Notes: generated by a model from the sequence alone, not told the origin. A stretch of DNA of 64,000 nucleotides from CADEEN01 sp963738425 (GCA_963738425.1 CAVTWT010000032.1:48516-112515); one strand, 5' to 3'; counted from the first letter of the stretch, positions 53,278 through 62,824 are shown. Program-made: numbers and translations.

Positions 53278-56088
53278 ATGAACGCGCTGCCGCCGCCCAC
53301 CCGTCCTGCTGGCGCGCGCGACGTGGCGATTGCGCCGCCGCCCGGTCCTGCACAGGCCCTGTGGCGTGTCGAGTTGTTGGGCGGTTTGCGGCTCACCGAT
53401 GGCGTGCAGCACTTGACGCGTCTACCCAGCCGCGCCATCACCAGCCTGCTGGCCCGCCTGGCCTTGGCGCCGCAGCGCGCGCATGGCCGTGAAGAGCTGA
53501 TCGAACTGCTGTGGCCGGGCGTGGCCTTGGATGTCGGGCGCAATCGCTTGCGCCAGGCACTGTCGACCTTGAAGAGCATCCTCGAGCCGGCCTCGCGCGC
53601 GCCAGCGCAAGCGGTGTTGCTGGCCGATCGCACGCAGGTCCGGGTCGTCAATGGCATGCTGGTCTGCGACGTCACCGAGTTCGAGCAGGCGGTTCGCACC
53701 GACCGAGTCGCTGCGGCGCGCACGCTGTACCGCGGCGAACTGCTGCCCGGCTTTTACGATGAGTGGATCGACGACGAGCGCCAGCGCTTGGTGGGATTGT
53801 TCGACCGATTGCCTGCGCATCGCGATGCCCTGGGCGCACCGCGTGTCGACGAGCCGGACCAGCCCCTTCTCGAGACGCGCGTGCCTGCCGCCCGCGTGGC
53901 ACTGCCCCACTACCTGACGCGCATGTTTGGCGCCGACGAACAAGGGTCGCTGCTGCGCAGCCTCGTGCTCGCGCGGCGACTGGTCACACTGATCGGACCG
54001 GGCGGCGCCGGCAAATCGCGCCTGGCCGTCGAGGTCTCGCACTCGTTGCGCGAACACGCCGCCTGGCCTTTGCCGGCGTCGGAGCCGTTCGAGCCGTTCG
54101 ATCTGATCGCCTTCATTCCGCTGGCAGCCTGCACGACGCGGGCGCAGGCGCTCGATGTCTTGCTGACAACGCTGCACATCGCGCCAGGCGCCGATGCGCC
54201 GCGCGATGCGCTGGTCGCCGCGCTGGCCGGGCGCCGGGCGCTGCTCGTTCTGGACAATTTCGAACAACTGGTCGGCGAGGCCGGCGGCGTGGTGGGCCAT
54301 CTGCTGTCGGCCTTGCCGGCGCTGCACTTGGTGGTCACTTCGCGGCGCGCGCTCGGCCTCGATGGCGAGCTTGAGTTCGCTGTGCAGGCCCTGCGCCTGC
54401 CCGCGATCGATGCCGAGCTGGAGAGCGCGGCCGGCAACCCGGCGGTCGCCTTGTTCGTCGAGCGCGCGCGCGCAGTGCGCGCCGATTTCCATCTCGGCGC
54501 GCGCAATGTCGCGGCCATTGTCGAACTGGTGTGTGCGCTGCAGGGCATGCCCTTGGCCATCGAGCTGGCGGCGTCTCGGGTGCGCAGCATCTCACCGGCA
54601 GACATGTTGCTGCGCCTGCACGGCTCGGGGACGCCGCACCTGGACCTGCTGCAGCGCAGCGGCGCCCGCGGCGCGTCGGACCAGCGGCATGCGTCGATGC
54701 AGCGCGTGATCGCCTGGAGCCTGGACCAGCTCGACGCCGACCCTGCCCGCCTGCTGGCCGCGCTGACGGTCTTTACCGGCAGCTTCTCGGCCGAGGCGGC
54801 AGCGGCAGTGGCGAGCGAAGAGTCGTTCGACACGCGGCTGCTGCTCGACGACCTGATCGCCCATTCGCTTGTCCACCGCCACGCGGGCGGCGACGACGAA
54901 GATCGCTTCAGCCTCTACCCGCCGATCCGCGAGGTCGTTGCGGCCCGGCACGACGCCGCGGCGGCCCGTCACTGGCGGCGCCGCTTGCGGGCCTGGACTC
55001 TGCAGTGGGCCGACAGCCTGCCCCTCACGCCGCCGCTGGCGGCGGTGCGCGGCGAGATGCCGAACCTGCTCGCTGCGCTGGCCAGCGCTGTCGAGGACGA
55101 TGCACCGTCCGACGCGATCGAATTGCTGCTCGCCCTGCGCCGCTGTTTCGAAGAAGTCGAGTTGCCAGCCGAAGGCCTGATGCATGTGCAGGCCGCGGTC
55201 GAGGCTTGCACCGACCCAGTGCTGCGCGCGTGCGGCCACAGCCGGCTTGGGCCGATGTTGTTCACGGCGGGCCAGGCCGCGGCAGCCCTGCGCCATGCCG
55301 AACTCGGCGCGGCTTGCCCTGGCCTCGACAACGATCAACGTGCGCGGGCGCTGTACTCGCTGGCGCGCGTGCGCTGGCGCGTCCGACATCGGGCGGCCGA
55401 GGTCGAGCCGCTGCTGGCCGAGGCCGATTGCTTGGCAGCGCCCGGCACGGACCTCGAGCTGCGCGCCAGCCTGTCGGCGCAGCGCGCGTACGTCACCATT
55501 GCGCATCACCACGACCCGGTCTGCGGTGAACGCCTGCACCGCAAGGCGATTGATCTTTGGCAACAAGCCGGCAATCAGCACGCCATCAACAGCGGCCGCT
55601 ACAACCTCGCGGTCTGTGCGCAAAATGCCAATCGCCACCACGATGCGGTGGAGCAACTGCAGCCGATCATCGCCAGTGCATTCGAACTGCAGGACTGGCG
55701 GCGGTTGAACCAATCGCTCAACGTCCGTGGCAATGCGTATAGCGGCTTGCGCCAGTGGGCACTGGCCGTTGCCGACTACCAGCAGTGCATTCGCACTGCT
55801 TGGAAGGGCATGGCATCGTTGGACCTTGCCTACGGCCTTTGGAACTTGCCGCGCGCGCTCGCTCACCTGCGGCAGCCCGAAGCGGCCGCGCGCCTGATGG
55901 CCTTCGCGGCCTCGTTCTGGCGCAGCCGCTTCGGTGAACTCAGCGCTGACGATCGCCACTACATGCGGCTCGTCCAGAGGCTGGCGGCCAGGCAGCTCGC
56001 AGCGGCGCGCATCGACGCCCTGACGCGCGACGGCGAGCAGCTCCCGCTGTCTCAGGCGGTCGCGCTGGCGCTCGCTGCACGCGCATAA
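53278..56088 (+). CDS. SARP-type transcriptional regulator with STAND ATPase and TPR-like domains
   Basis: A 936-residue protein. Residues of about 28-110 are an OmpR-like winged helix (LPSRAITSLLARLALAP, ELIELLWPGVALDVGRNRLR), followed by a bacterial transcriptional activation domain with LYRGELLPGFYDEWIDDER. From about 235 an NB-ARC/STAND ATPase starts: Walker A LIGPGGAGKSRLAVEV near 241, Walker B ALLVLDNFEQL near 322, a VVTSRRALG sensor and GMPLAIELAASR. The rest (about 560-936) is alpha-helical with TPR-like pairs. It resembles AfsR of actinomycetes in layout. It probably switches on ligand binding and regulates nearby genes; the three genes downstream are the natural targets. Confidence 0.85.
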   Translation: MNALPPPTRPAGARDVAIAPPPGPAQALWRVELLGGLRLTDGVQHLTRLPSRAITSLLARLALAPQRAHGREELIELLWPGVALDVGRNRLRQALSTLKSILEPASRAPAQAVLLADRTQVRVVNGMLVCDVTEFEQAVRTDRVAAARTLYRGELLPGFYDEWIDDERQRLVGLFDRLPAHRDALGAPRVDEPDQPLLETRVPAARVALPHYLTRMFGADEQGSLLRSLVLARRLVTLIGPGGAGKSRLAVEVSHSLREHAAWPLPASEPFEPFDLIAFIPLAACTTRAQALDVLLTTLHIAPGADAPRDALVAALAGRRALLVLDNFEQLVGEAGGVVGHLLSALPALHLVVTSRRALGLDGELEFAVQALRLPAIDAELESAAGNPAVALFVERARAVRADFHLGARNVAAIVELVCALQGMPLAIELAASRVRSISPADMLLRLHGSGTPHLDLLQRSGARGASDQRHASMQRVIAWSLDQLDADPARLLAALTVFTGSFSAEAAAAVASEESFDTRLLLDDLIAHSLVHRHAGGDDEDRFSLYPPIREVVAARHDAAAARHWRRRLRAWTLQWADSLPLTPPLAAVRGEMPNLLAALASAVEDDAPSDAIELLLALRRCFEEVELPAEGLMHVQAAVEACTDPVLRACGHSRLGPMLFTAGQAAAALRHAELGAACPGLDNDQRARALYSLARVRWRVRHRAAEVEPLLAEADCLAAPGTDLELRASLSAQRAYVTIAHHHDPVCGERLHRKAIDLWQQAGNQHAINSGRYNLAVCAQNANRHHDAVEQLQPIIASAFELQDWRRLNQSLNVRGNAYSGLRQWALAVADYQQCIRTAWKGMASLDLAYGLWNLPRALAHLRQPEAAARLMAFAASFWRSRFGELSADDRHYMRLVQRLAARQLAAARIDALTRDGEQLPLSQAVALALAARA

Positions 56089-56122
56089 GACTGAGGCGCC
56101 GCGCCTCTTCATCGCACGGCGC

Positions 56123-56150
56123 GTTTTCGGGTTTCCGTTTTCGGGTTTCC
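56123..56150. repeat. Tandem 14-bp direct repeat
   Basis: GTTTTCGGGTTTCC occurs twice without a gap (56123-56136 and 56137-56150) in the 175-base gap between the SARP gene and the exported cluster. Confidence 0.7.
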
Positions 56151-56161
56151 TCTAGGGAGCT

Positions 56162-56206
56162 GCTAACGGTTCACGCGGTCTGCCGCTAGCGTTCGCCTAA
56201 CGGTGC
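56162..56206. promoter_or_regulatory. Direct-repeat cluster, possible SARP operator
   Basis: CTAACGGT (56163), CTAGCGTT (56186) and CTAACGGT (56197) are arranged on one strand with steps of 23 and 11 bases, about two and one helical turns. SARP proteins are known to bind heptamer-like direct repeats with 11- or 22-base periodicity at -35 regions. The assignment is inference from spacing. Confidence 0.35.
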
Positions 56207-56263
56207 TCACCCATCCTTCGCTTCACCGGCCCATCGGGTCTTTGAACAAGACGGAGGACGAGC

Positions 56264-58306
56264 ATGAACAACCCCCAACATCTCGGCGCCTGGTTCGCCA
56301 CTGTCGCCGTGCTGGCCCTGGCGCTGCCTGGCTGCGGTGGCAGCAACGACAGCGACGCCGAGCCGCCGATCGATGCGCCGCCGCCAGCCACCGTGGCCAT
56401 TAGCGGTGCTGTCGCCGACGGCCCGCTGCAGGGCGCGACGGCCTGCTATGACCTGAACGACAACGGCGCCTGCGACACCGGCGAGCCGACCTCGGCAGCC
56501 ACGCCGGCCAATGGCAGCTTCACGATCAATGTGCCGACGCCGGACGCTGGCCAGCATGCCGTCATCGTCAACGTGCCGGCGACAGCGATCGACCTCGACA
56601 CCAACGCCGCGGTCGGAAGCGCGCTCACGTTCAAGGCGCCGGCCACCGGCAACACCGGCGTGCAAAGCATCTTCGTCAGCCCCCTGACGACGATGGTGCT
56701 TGGTCAGATGCAGGCCACCGGCGCCACCGCCGCCGATGCCGCGGCCTACATCCAGGCTCAGGCCGGCTTGAATTTTTCGCCGTTGGCCGACTTTGCAGGT
56801 AACGCGCCAGGCCCCCGGCAAGCCGCGATGCTGGCACGGCTGGCGGTGCAAACCCAGATCGCACTGGCAGCCGCGATGGCACCGCGGCTCGGCCAGCCCG
56901 ACGGCACCGGCGGCACCGTGACGCAGGCCGACATCGACCAGGCAACGGCCAATGCGCTGCGCGCCGCACTACCGTCGCTGGCGGCAACCGCGGCCTCCGC
57001 GGCCGTGACCGCAGCGCCCAACGTGCAGGCCGCACTGCTTGTGGCGGCGCAGGACCTGGTGGCGAATCAGCCCGCGCTCGACGCTGCCACCGCGCTGGCT
57101 GCGGTCGCGGCAGCCAAGTTGGCCGACACCCCGCCGCTGGCCACGCCCGCCGCTGCCGCCACGTTGCGCGGCTTTGCCTACACCGACGCCAACAACTGGA
57201 CGCTGCGATACATGGCGGCCGACGTCATCGACAACACGCCCGACGCGCAAGGCCTGGTGCGCTTCTACGACACGCACAAAGCTGCTACTGCGGGCGTCAT
57301 CAGCACCTGGGGCTTCGGCACGCTGCAGGCGCGCAGAGGCGACATGCACTGGAACGGCAGCCTGTGGCGGGACTGCCCGCTCGGCTTGCGCAGCACGCAG
57401 ACGCAGCGCGACTCGCAGGGCCGCAGCGCCTACGACTACTGCGATGGCTACGAACGAGGCACCAGCTCGCGCACCGTGCTCGACATCACCGGCCGGACGC
57501 TGGCCAGCGTGATCACCGGGCAGATCCGCACCTTCCCGGGCGACGACAACGGGGTCGCCTACGCGAACTGGGGGCCGACCGACCTCGGTCTTCTCGGCAA
57601 TGTCACGTTCCCGGCCGGCTCGCAACTGTTCTACCAGAACACGCTGCCGACCTTCAACGCCCTGGCCTATGACGTGACCAACCCGGTCGGCACGTTCGGC
57701 ACCTCGGCGGCAGTCGGCGGCGATGCGCGCAACAACAACACGCTGGCCTGCTACGCGGCCTTCAACAGCGCGATCACGGCCTCCAACGTCGGCACGCTCG
57801 AGCAGCTGGTCAGCGTCAACACCGGCACGCCCTGCACGGTCAACCCAGGCAGCGATGCCAGTGGCACGAGCCTGAACCCCAACGTCTGGTGGGCCGCAAC
57901 GAGCGTCTCGCTGGGCACGGTCAGTGGCGGCACGACGCCTCCGGCAGGCACGGCCAACTACTTCACCACCAGCGCCAACCTGCGCGTGGCCTTCACCGGC
58001 GGCAGTGGCGTCAAGTACTTCAGCTGCTACGTGCGGACCAGCACCGGCAGCACGCGCAACTGCGCGGAGGTCGGGACCGGCAGCTATTCGATCCAGACGC
58101 TGGGCGACGGCCGCGCGATGACCTTCAACAACCTGCCCGCGATTGCGCAACGCCTTAGCTTCGAGCGCGTCTTCGTCGAGCGCGGCGGCACCGTGTTCTT
58201 CGGCTACCGCAACGCGTCCAACATCACGCGCAGCACGGTGCGGCTGAACCTGCCAGCGGCCAACGCCGTGTTGGGCACGCTGGGCATCGCGGCGATCGCG
58301 CCGTGA
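56264..58306 (+). CDS. Large exported lipoprotein, unknown function
   Basis: A 680-residue protein with lipobox ALPGC near residue 24. The N-terminal part (about 45-140) is a beta-sandwich with a calcium-loop-like DLNDNGACDTGE. The middle (about 150-300) is Ala-rich and helical, and the C-terminal part (about 300-680) is beta-rich with LRGFAYTDANNWTLRYMAAD, MHWNGSLWRDCPLG and two candidate disulfide pairs (KYFSCYVRT, TRNCAEVG). No named family recognised beyond the carboxypeptidase-regulatory-like start. The ribosome-binding site GGAGGA precedes the ATG. Its stop overlaps the GTG of the next gene (GTGA). Confidence 0.75.
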   Translation: MNNPQHLGAWFATVAVLALALPGCGGSNDSDAEPPIDAPPPATVAISGAVADGPLQGATACYDLNDNGACDTGEPTSAATPANGSFTINVPTPDAGQHAVIVNVPATAIDLDTNAAVGSALTFKAPATGNTGVQSIFVSPLTTMVLGQMQATGATAADAAAYIQAQAGLNFSPLADFAGNAPGPRQAAMLARLAVQTQIALAAAMAPRLGQPDGTGGTVTQADIDQATANALRAALPSLAATAASAAVTAAPNVQAALLVAAQDLVANQPALDAATALAAVAAAKLADTPPLATPAAAATLRGFAYTDANNWTLRYMAADVIDNTPDAQGLVRFYDTHKAATAGVISTWGFGTLQARRGDMHWNGSLWRDCPLGLRSTQTQRDSQGRSAYDYCDGYERGTSSRTVLDITGRTLASVITGQIRTFPGDDNGVAYANWGPTDLGLLGNVTFPAGSQLFYQNTLPTFNALAYDVTNPVGTFGTSAAVGGDARNNNTLACYAAFNSAITASNVGTLEQLVSVNTGTPCTVNPGSDASGTSLNPNVWWAATSVSLGTVSGGTTPPAGTANYFTTSANLRVAFTGGSGVKYFSCYVRTSTGSTRNCAEVGTGSYSIQTLGDGRAMTFNNLPAIAQRLSFERVFVERGGTVFFGYRNASNITRSTVRLNLPAANAVLGTLGIAAIAP

Positions 58307-59865
58307 CCAGCGCCGCCGCACCGCGTGCTCGCGTTGGGTTTGCAGGCATGGCCGTGGCACTGAGCACCGCCTTTTTGAGTGCCACCACCATGGTCCATGC
58401 CAAGTCCGACGATGCCTGGACGTTGCACCGTGACCGCGCCGGCTTCTCGCTGCAGAAACCGGCGACATGGCAGGTCCAGGCCGGCGATGCGGGCGAGATC
58501 GCAGTGACCGACTCGCGCGGCACCGCGGCGGCCCTGGTCAGGGCGCGCCTCGTGCCGGCGCGTGCGGACCTCGCGCAGTGGCTGCAACAGCACTACGCGG
58601 CCACCGAACCCGGCCTCTACAACGTGCGCATGCTGAAGGCCGAAGGCCGAGGCCCGCAGGTGGCGCATGCGGCGTTCGACTACGGCAGCAACGTCTTTCA
58701 GGGCCGCGCCAGCGTGATCGCGGTGAGGCATGGCGATACGGCCACGCTGTTCGTCGCTGCTGCGGCCCGCAGCGATTTCGCGCAGCGCCTGCCCGAGTTG
58801 ACGCGCATTCTCGACAGCGTTCGTTTCGGCGGTGCTGCTGGCCCGGATGGCGCACGTGGCGACCGAGGTGGCAGCGGTGCCGGACCGCAGCGCTCGCAGC
58901 CTGCGCTGCAATTCGTGCGCTGGATCGACCCGTTCGAGCAGGCGTTCTCGGCCGACTTGCCGGCCGGCTGGCGCACCGAAGGCGGCCTGCGCCGCAGCAC
59001 GTGGAACGTGCGCTTGGCTTTCAGCAGCACCAGCCCGGACGGCGCTATGCATCTGTTCAGCGGCGACATGACGGTGCCGCGCATGTTCATCGAGCCCAAC
59101 CCGACGATCACGTCGCTCGGCTACCGCGAGGGCCAGGTCATGGGCCAGGGCGGGCCCGACGGCCAGATGATCCTGCGCTTCCAGAGTGCCGAGGCGTACG
59201 GCGCGCAACTCGTGCGCAGCCGGTTCGGCGCGCAGGTCACCGCGACGCGACAACGGCCCGACTTGGCGGAGATTGCGCGACGCAACCCCTTGCTGCAACG
59301 CGGCGCCGCGGCAGCCAGCGCGGCCGATGTCGAATTCAAGTTGCGCGATGGCCGCATCGGTGTGCTGACGATGACCACCTTCGGCGGCAGCGGCATGGCC
59401 GGGGCCAACGTCGGCAGCACGTGGTGGGCCGACGGCGTGCACGGCTTCGTCGCCCCTGCCGACAGTGCCGCCACCGCGGCCGGTGCGATGGCCCGCATGC
59501 TGACCAGCGCGCGCGAGAACCCGCAATGGGCGGCAGGCGAGGCCAGCCACCAGAGCCGCATGAGCGGGCAGTACCAGGCCTACCTGCGCTGGTCGCAGGA
59601 CTTGCAGCAAAAGACCATCGCCCAACGCTGGCAGTCCGACGAAGCACGCCAGCGCGGCGTGCGCGACAGCCTCGGCGGCACCGTGCGTCTGCAGGACCCG
59701 AACACCGGCGAAACCTTCGAAGCCTCGGCGCAGGACCGCTACTACTTCCGCGTCAAGGGCGCCGATCGGCCAACCGTCATCGGCAGCGACACCGACTTCA
59801 AGCCGGTGCGCGATCTCGACCTGACCCGCCTTCTGAAGATCGGCACCGAGGTGCCCGATCGATGA
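58303..59865 (+). CDS. Exported protein of unknown function
   Basis: A 520-residue protein starting with GTG inside the preceding stop. A signal peptide ends at about TMVHAKSDD. It has two regions of related style: residues of about 35-175 (GFSLQKPATWQVQAGDAGEI, then RAGFSL-like beta strands) and about 205-340 (ADLPAGWRTEGGLRRSTW, VRLAFSSTSPDG), both like the small sandwich domain seen in many stress-related exported proteins. The C-terminal part (about 400-520) ends LRGVRDSLGGTVRL-like. No function is known. Confidence 0.7.
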   Translation: MTSAAAPRARVGFAGMAVALSTAFLSATTMVHAKSDDAWTLHRDRAGFSLQKPATWQVQAGDAGEIAVTDSRGTAAALVRARLVPARADLAQWLQQHYAATEPGLYNVRMLKAEGRGPQVAHAAFDYGSNVFQGRASVIAVRHGDTATLFVAAAARSDFAQRLPELTRILDSVRFGGAAGPDGARGDRGGSGAGPQRSQPALQFVRWIDPFEQAFSADLPAGWRTEGGLRRSTWNVRLAFSSTSPDGAMHLFSGDMTVPRMFIEPNPTITSLGYREGQVMGQGGPDGQMILRFQSAEAYGAQLVRSRFGAQVTATRQRPDLAEIARRNPLLQRGAAAASAADVEFKLRDGRIGVLTMTTFGGSGMAGANVGSTWWADGVHGFVAPADSAATAAGAMARMLTSARENPQWAAGEASHQSRMSGQYQAYLRWSQDLQQKTIAQRWQSDEARQRGVRDSLGGTVRLQDPNTGETFEASAQDRYYFRVKGADRPTVIGSDTDFKPVRDLDLTRLLKIGTEVPDR

Positions 59866-59923
59866 GCCGTCGGCGCCGGCCAAGCGCCATTTCATTCATC
59901 GACCCTTCAACGAAAGGAACGCC

Positions 59924-60358
59924 ATGACAACCCGACTCTCCCGCTTTCACTCTCTGTTCCTGCTTGCCGCAGCCGCGGCATTCGCGGTCACGGCCGCGCA
60001 GGCGCAAGAGTCGTGGAACTACAAGTCCTACATCAAGGATCCCAACAGCGGTACCTACGACAAGACCAAATTCCGCACCTCGACGATCTCGTTGAAGGAC
60101 GAGAAAGATGGCAAAGGGACGTTTCGCATGATCACGGCGGCTGCTCGCCCCGACCCGTGCATCAGCGCCGGCGACCTGCCGGCCGAAGTGGTGCGCAGCG
60201 CCGAGACCATCACGATCACGGTCACACCGCCGCTGCACGGCTGCGCAGCGTTCCGCTACGTGATCAAGCTCGACGGCAGCGGCGGCGTCCGGATGGCCCG
60301 GCGCAACGACGGATGGGCGCCCGATGGCTTCGACCATGACCTGACACCCACGAAGTGA
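59924..60358 (+). CDS. Small exported protein of unknown function
   Basis: A 144-residue protein with signal peptide ending near AVTAAQAQ. The mature part starts ESWNYKSYIKDPNSGTYDKT and has two cysteines (PDPCISAG, LHGCAAF) that may form a disulfide. Beta-rich, no recognised family. AAAGGAACG lies just before the ATG. It follows 58 bases after the previous gene and closes the exported cluster. Confidence 0.7.
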   Translation: MTTRLSRFHSLFLLAAAAAFAVTAAQAQESWNYKSYIKDPNSGTYDKTKFRTSTISLKDEKDGKGTFRMITAAARPDPCISAGDLPAEVVRSAETITITVTPPLHGCAAFRYVIKLDGSGGVRMARRNDGWAPDGFDHDLTPTK

Positions 60359-60391
60359 GGGCTGCCGGGTGCACTGGCCGCCCGGCCTGAC

Positions 60392-61073
60392 TCAGACGCC
60401 GTTGCCGAACAGGTCAACGGCGTGCTGCACGTCGGCCGGCGTCAGGATGCGCGCCAGGCGCGTGGCCGGATCGACGCACAGGCGGCGCAAGGTCTCCGGC
60501 GCAAAACCGCCGATGCCGCGCAACGCGCGCACCATCGGCAGCGGCGCATCCGCCGTCGTCGCGCAACGACTGTTCGATGCGCTGCCGATGGTCCGGCGTC
60601 AGCGCGTGATGGACCACGCCGTCGACATCGACCAGCTCGTACATCGGCGCGCGGCACAGACACAGCAGCCCGGCCTCGACCATCTCCGGCAGCCAGCGCG
60701 CAAAGTAGAGCTGCACCAGCGCGCCGATGTGGATGCCGTCGGCGTCGGGGTCGAACAGCAGCACGATGCGCTCGTAGCGCAGCGCGGCCATGCCGCCTGC
60801 GGGCAGCGCGGTGGGGCTCGGCAAGCCCAGCGCCTGGGCCAGTTGCTGGAACAACACGTGCTGCTCGACCTTGTCTCTGCGTCGCCCCCACGCATTGAGC
60901 GGTTTGCCCTGCAGCGGCAACACGGCCTGCGTGCGCGCGTCGCGCACCGCGAGCACCGAGTCCTGCGCCGAGTCGCCCTCGACGAGGATCAGCTCGGCGC
61001 CCGAACCGGCGCCATGCCGCTCGCAATCGGCGAGCTTGGCGCGGGCTTGCGAGTAGCGGGCGGCGCCGGGCAT
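60392..61073 (-). CDS. Stand-alone TOPRIM domain protein (GyrB/ParE-like), frameshifted
   Basis: The protein starts PGAARYSQARAKLADCERHG and contains a type IIA topoisomerase TOPRIM domain: ELILVEGDSAQDSVLAVRDA, LPLQGKPLNAWG, and the metal-binding LLFDPDADGIHIGALV. No ATPase or transducer domain is present, so it is not a full GyrB. One extra base at about 60553 breaks the frame; corrected, it continues ADAPLPMVRALRGIGGFAPE and ends LFGNGV at 60392, about 226 residues. Small proteins of this kind occur in Burkholderiales, function unknown. It follows pntB by 13 bases and may share its transcript. Confidence 0.75.
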
Positions 61074-61086
61074 GCGAGCGCAGGCC

Positions 61087-62509
61087 CTACTCGACCGCCT
61101 TCACCATGTCCTCGACGACCTTCTTCGCATCGCCGAAGACCATCATCGTCTTGTCCATGTAGAACAGCTCGTTGTCCAGGCCGGCGTAGCCCGCCGCCAT
61201 CGAGCGCTTGTTGACGATCACGGTCTTGGCCTTGTAGGCCTCCAGGATCGGCATGCCGTAGATCGGGCTGCCCTTGGTCATCGCGGCCGGATTCACCACG
61301 TCGTTGGCGCCGAGGATGATGGCCACGTCGACCTGGCCGAACTCGCCGTTGATGTCTTCCATCTCGAAGACCTGGTCGTACGGCACCTCGGCTTCGGCCA
61401 GCAGCACGTTCATGTGGCCCGGCATGCGGCCGGCCACCGGGTGGATCGCGTACTTGACGGTGATGCCCTTGTGGATCAGCTTCTCGGCCAGCTCCTTGAC
61501 CGCGTGCTGCGCGCGCGCCACCGCCAGGCCGTAGCCCGGCACGATGACCACCGTCTCGGCGTTGCCGAGCACGAAGGCCGCGTCGTCGGCGCTGCCGCTC
61601 TTCACCGGGCGCTTCTCGGCGCTGCCGGCCGCGGCTGTGCGTCGCTTCACCGCCAAAACCGCCGAGGATGACGTTGAAGAACGAGCGGTTCATCGCCTTG
61701 CACATGATGTAGCTCAGGATCGCGCCCGAACTTCCCACCAGCGAGCCGGCGATGATCAGCATCGAGTTGTTCAGCGAGAAGCCGATGCCCGCCGCCGCCC
61801 AGCCCGAGTAGCTGTTGAGCATCGACACCACCACCGGCATGTCGGCGCCGCCGATCGGGATGATCAGCAGCACGCCGAGCAGGAAGCCGAGGGCGATGAC
61901 GAGCACGATGTCCATCCAGCTCTGCGAATGCCAGAAGCCGAAGATGAAGAACGCCGCCGCGAGGCCGAGGGCGAGGTTCAGGTAGTGCTGGCCGGGGAAC
62001 TGCACCGGCGCGCCCTGGAACAGGCGGAACTTGTACTTGCCGGAGAGCTTGCCGAAGGCGATGACCGAGCCGGTGAACGTGATCGCGCCGATGAAGGCGC
62101 CGAGCGCCAGTTCGACGCGGTTGCCGCCGGGGATCGCTCCGCCTTTTTCGGTGATCGCAAACGCCCACGGTTCCGCCACGGCGGCCACCGCGATGAAGAC
62201 CGCCGCCAAACCGATCATGCTGTGGAAGAACGCCACCAGCTCGGGCATCTTCGTCATCTCGACGCGCTTGGCCATGATCGCGCCGACGCCGCCGCCGACC
62301 ACCAGGCCGAGCAGCACCCAGACCATGCCCAGCCCCGAGCCGGCAAGCTTGACGATCAGCGCGGCGGTCGTGAACGCGGCGATGGCCATGCCGACCATGC
62401 CGAACAGGTTGCCGCGGATCGACGTCGTCGGGTGCGACAGGCCTTTGAGCGCCTGAATGAAGCAGACGCTGGCGATGAGGTACAGCAGGGCAACGAGGTT
62501 GAGGCTCAT
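61087..62509 (-). CDS. pntB: NAD(P) transhydrogenase subunit beta, frameshifted
   Basis: PntB forms most of the proton channel and the NADP-binding domain dIII. The first part (starting SLNLVALLYLIASVCFIQAL) has about eight or nine membrane helices and reaches SFFNVILGGFGGEAT. dIII follows in another frame: AAFVLGNAETVVIVPGYGLA, GRMPGHMNVLLAEAEVPY, ILGANDVVNPAA, and NKRSMAAGYAGLDNELF. One extra base at about 61640 separates the parts; without it EATTAAAGSAEKRPVKSG joins them to about 473 residues. The motifs are otherwise perfect. Its start overlaps the end of pntAB by 4 bases. Confidence 0.92.
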
Positions 62510-62823
62510 TTCTTCACCTCGGCAGGCGCCTTCTTTTCCTTCTTCTTGAACATTTCCAGCATGCGCCGCGTGACGAGGAAACCGCCGAAGATGTTGACCG
62601 CGGCCAGGGCGACCGCGAGCACACCCATCGACTTGCCGAGCCAGGTTTCGGTCAGCGCCGCGGCGAGCATCGCGCCGACGATGACCACCGCCGACAGCGC
62701 GTTGGTCACCGCCATCAGCGGCGTGTGCAGCGCTGGTGTCACGGTCCAGACGACGTGGTAGCCGACGTAGATGGCGAGCACGAAGATGATGAGGTTGAAA
62801 ACGGTGGGGGAGACGGCATCCAT
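62506..62823 (-). CDS. pntAB: NAD(P) transhydrogenase subunit alpha part 2
   Basis: The 105-residue membrane part of the alpha subunit with four hydrophobic segments (FNLIIFVLAIYVGYHVVWTV, and FLVTRRMLEMFKKKEKK at the end). In Rhodospirillum-type operons it is a gene on its own, as here, between pntAA and pntB. It starts 1 base after the pntAA stop. Confidence 0.92.
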   Translation of the reverse strand: MDAVSPTVFNLIIFVLAIYVGYHVVWTVTPALHTPLMAVTNALSAVVIVGAMLAAALTETWLGKSMGVLAVALAAVNIFGGFLVTRRMLEMFKKKEKKAPAEVKK

Positions 62824-62824
62824 G

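Noticed and set aside
58303..59927. Alternative plus-strand frame of 486 codons inside the exported-protein gene
   Set aside because: Arg/Pro-rich shadow; the 58303 frame has a signal peptide and balanced composition.
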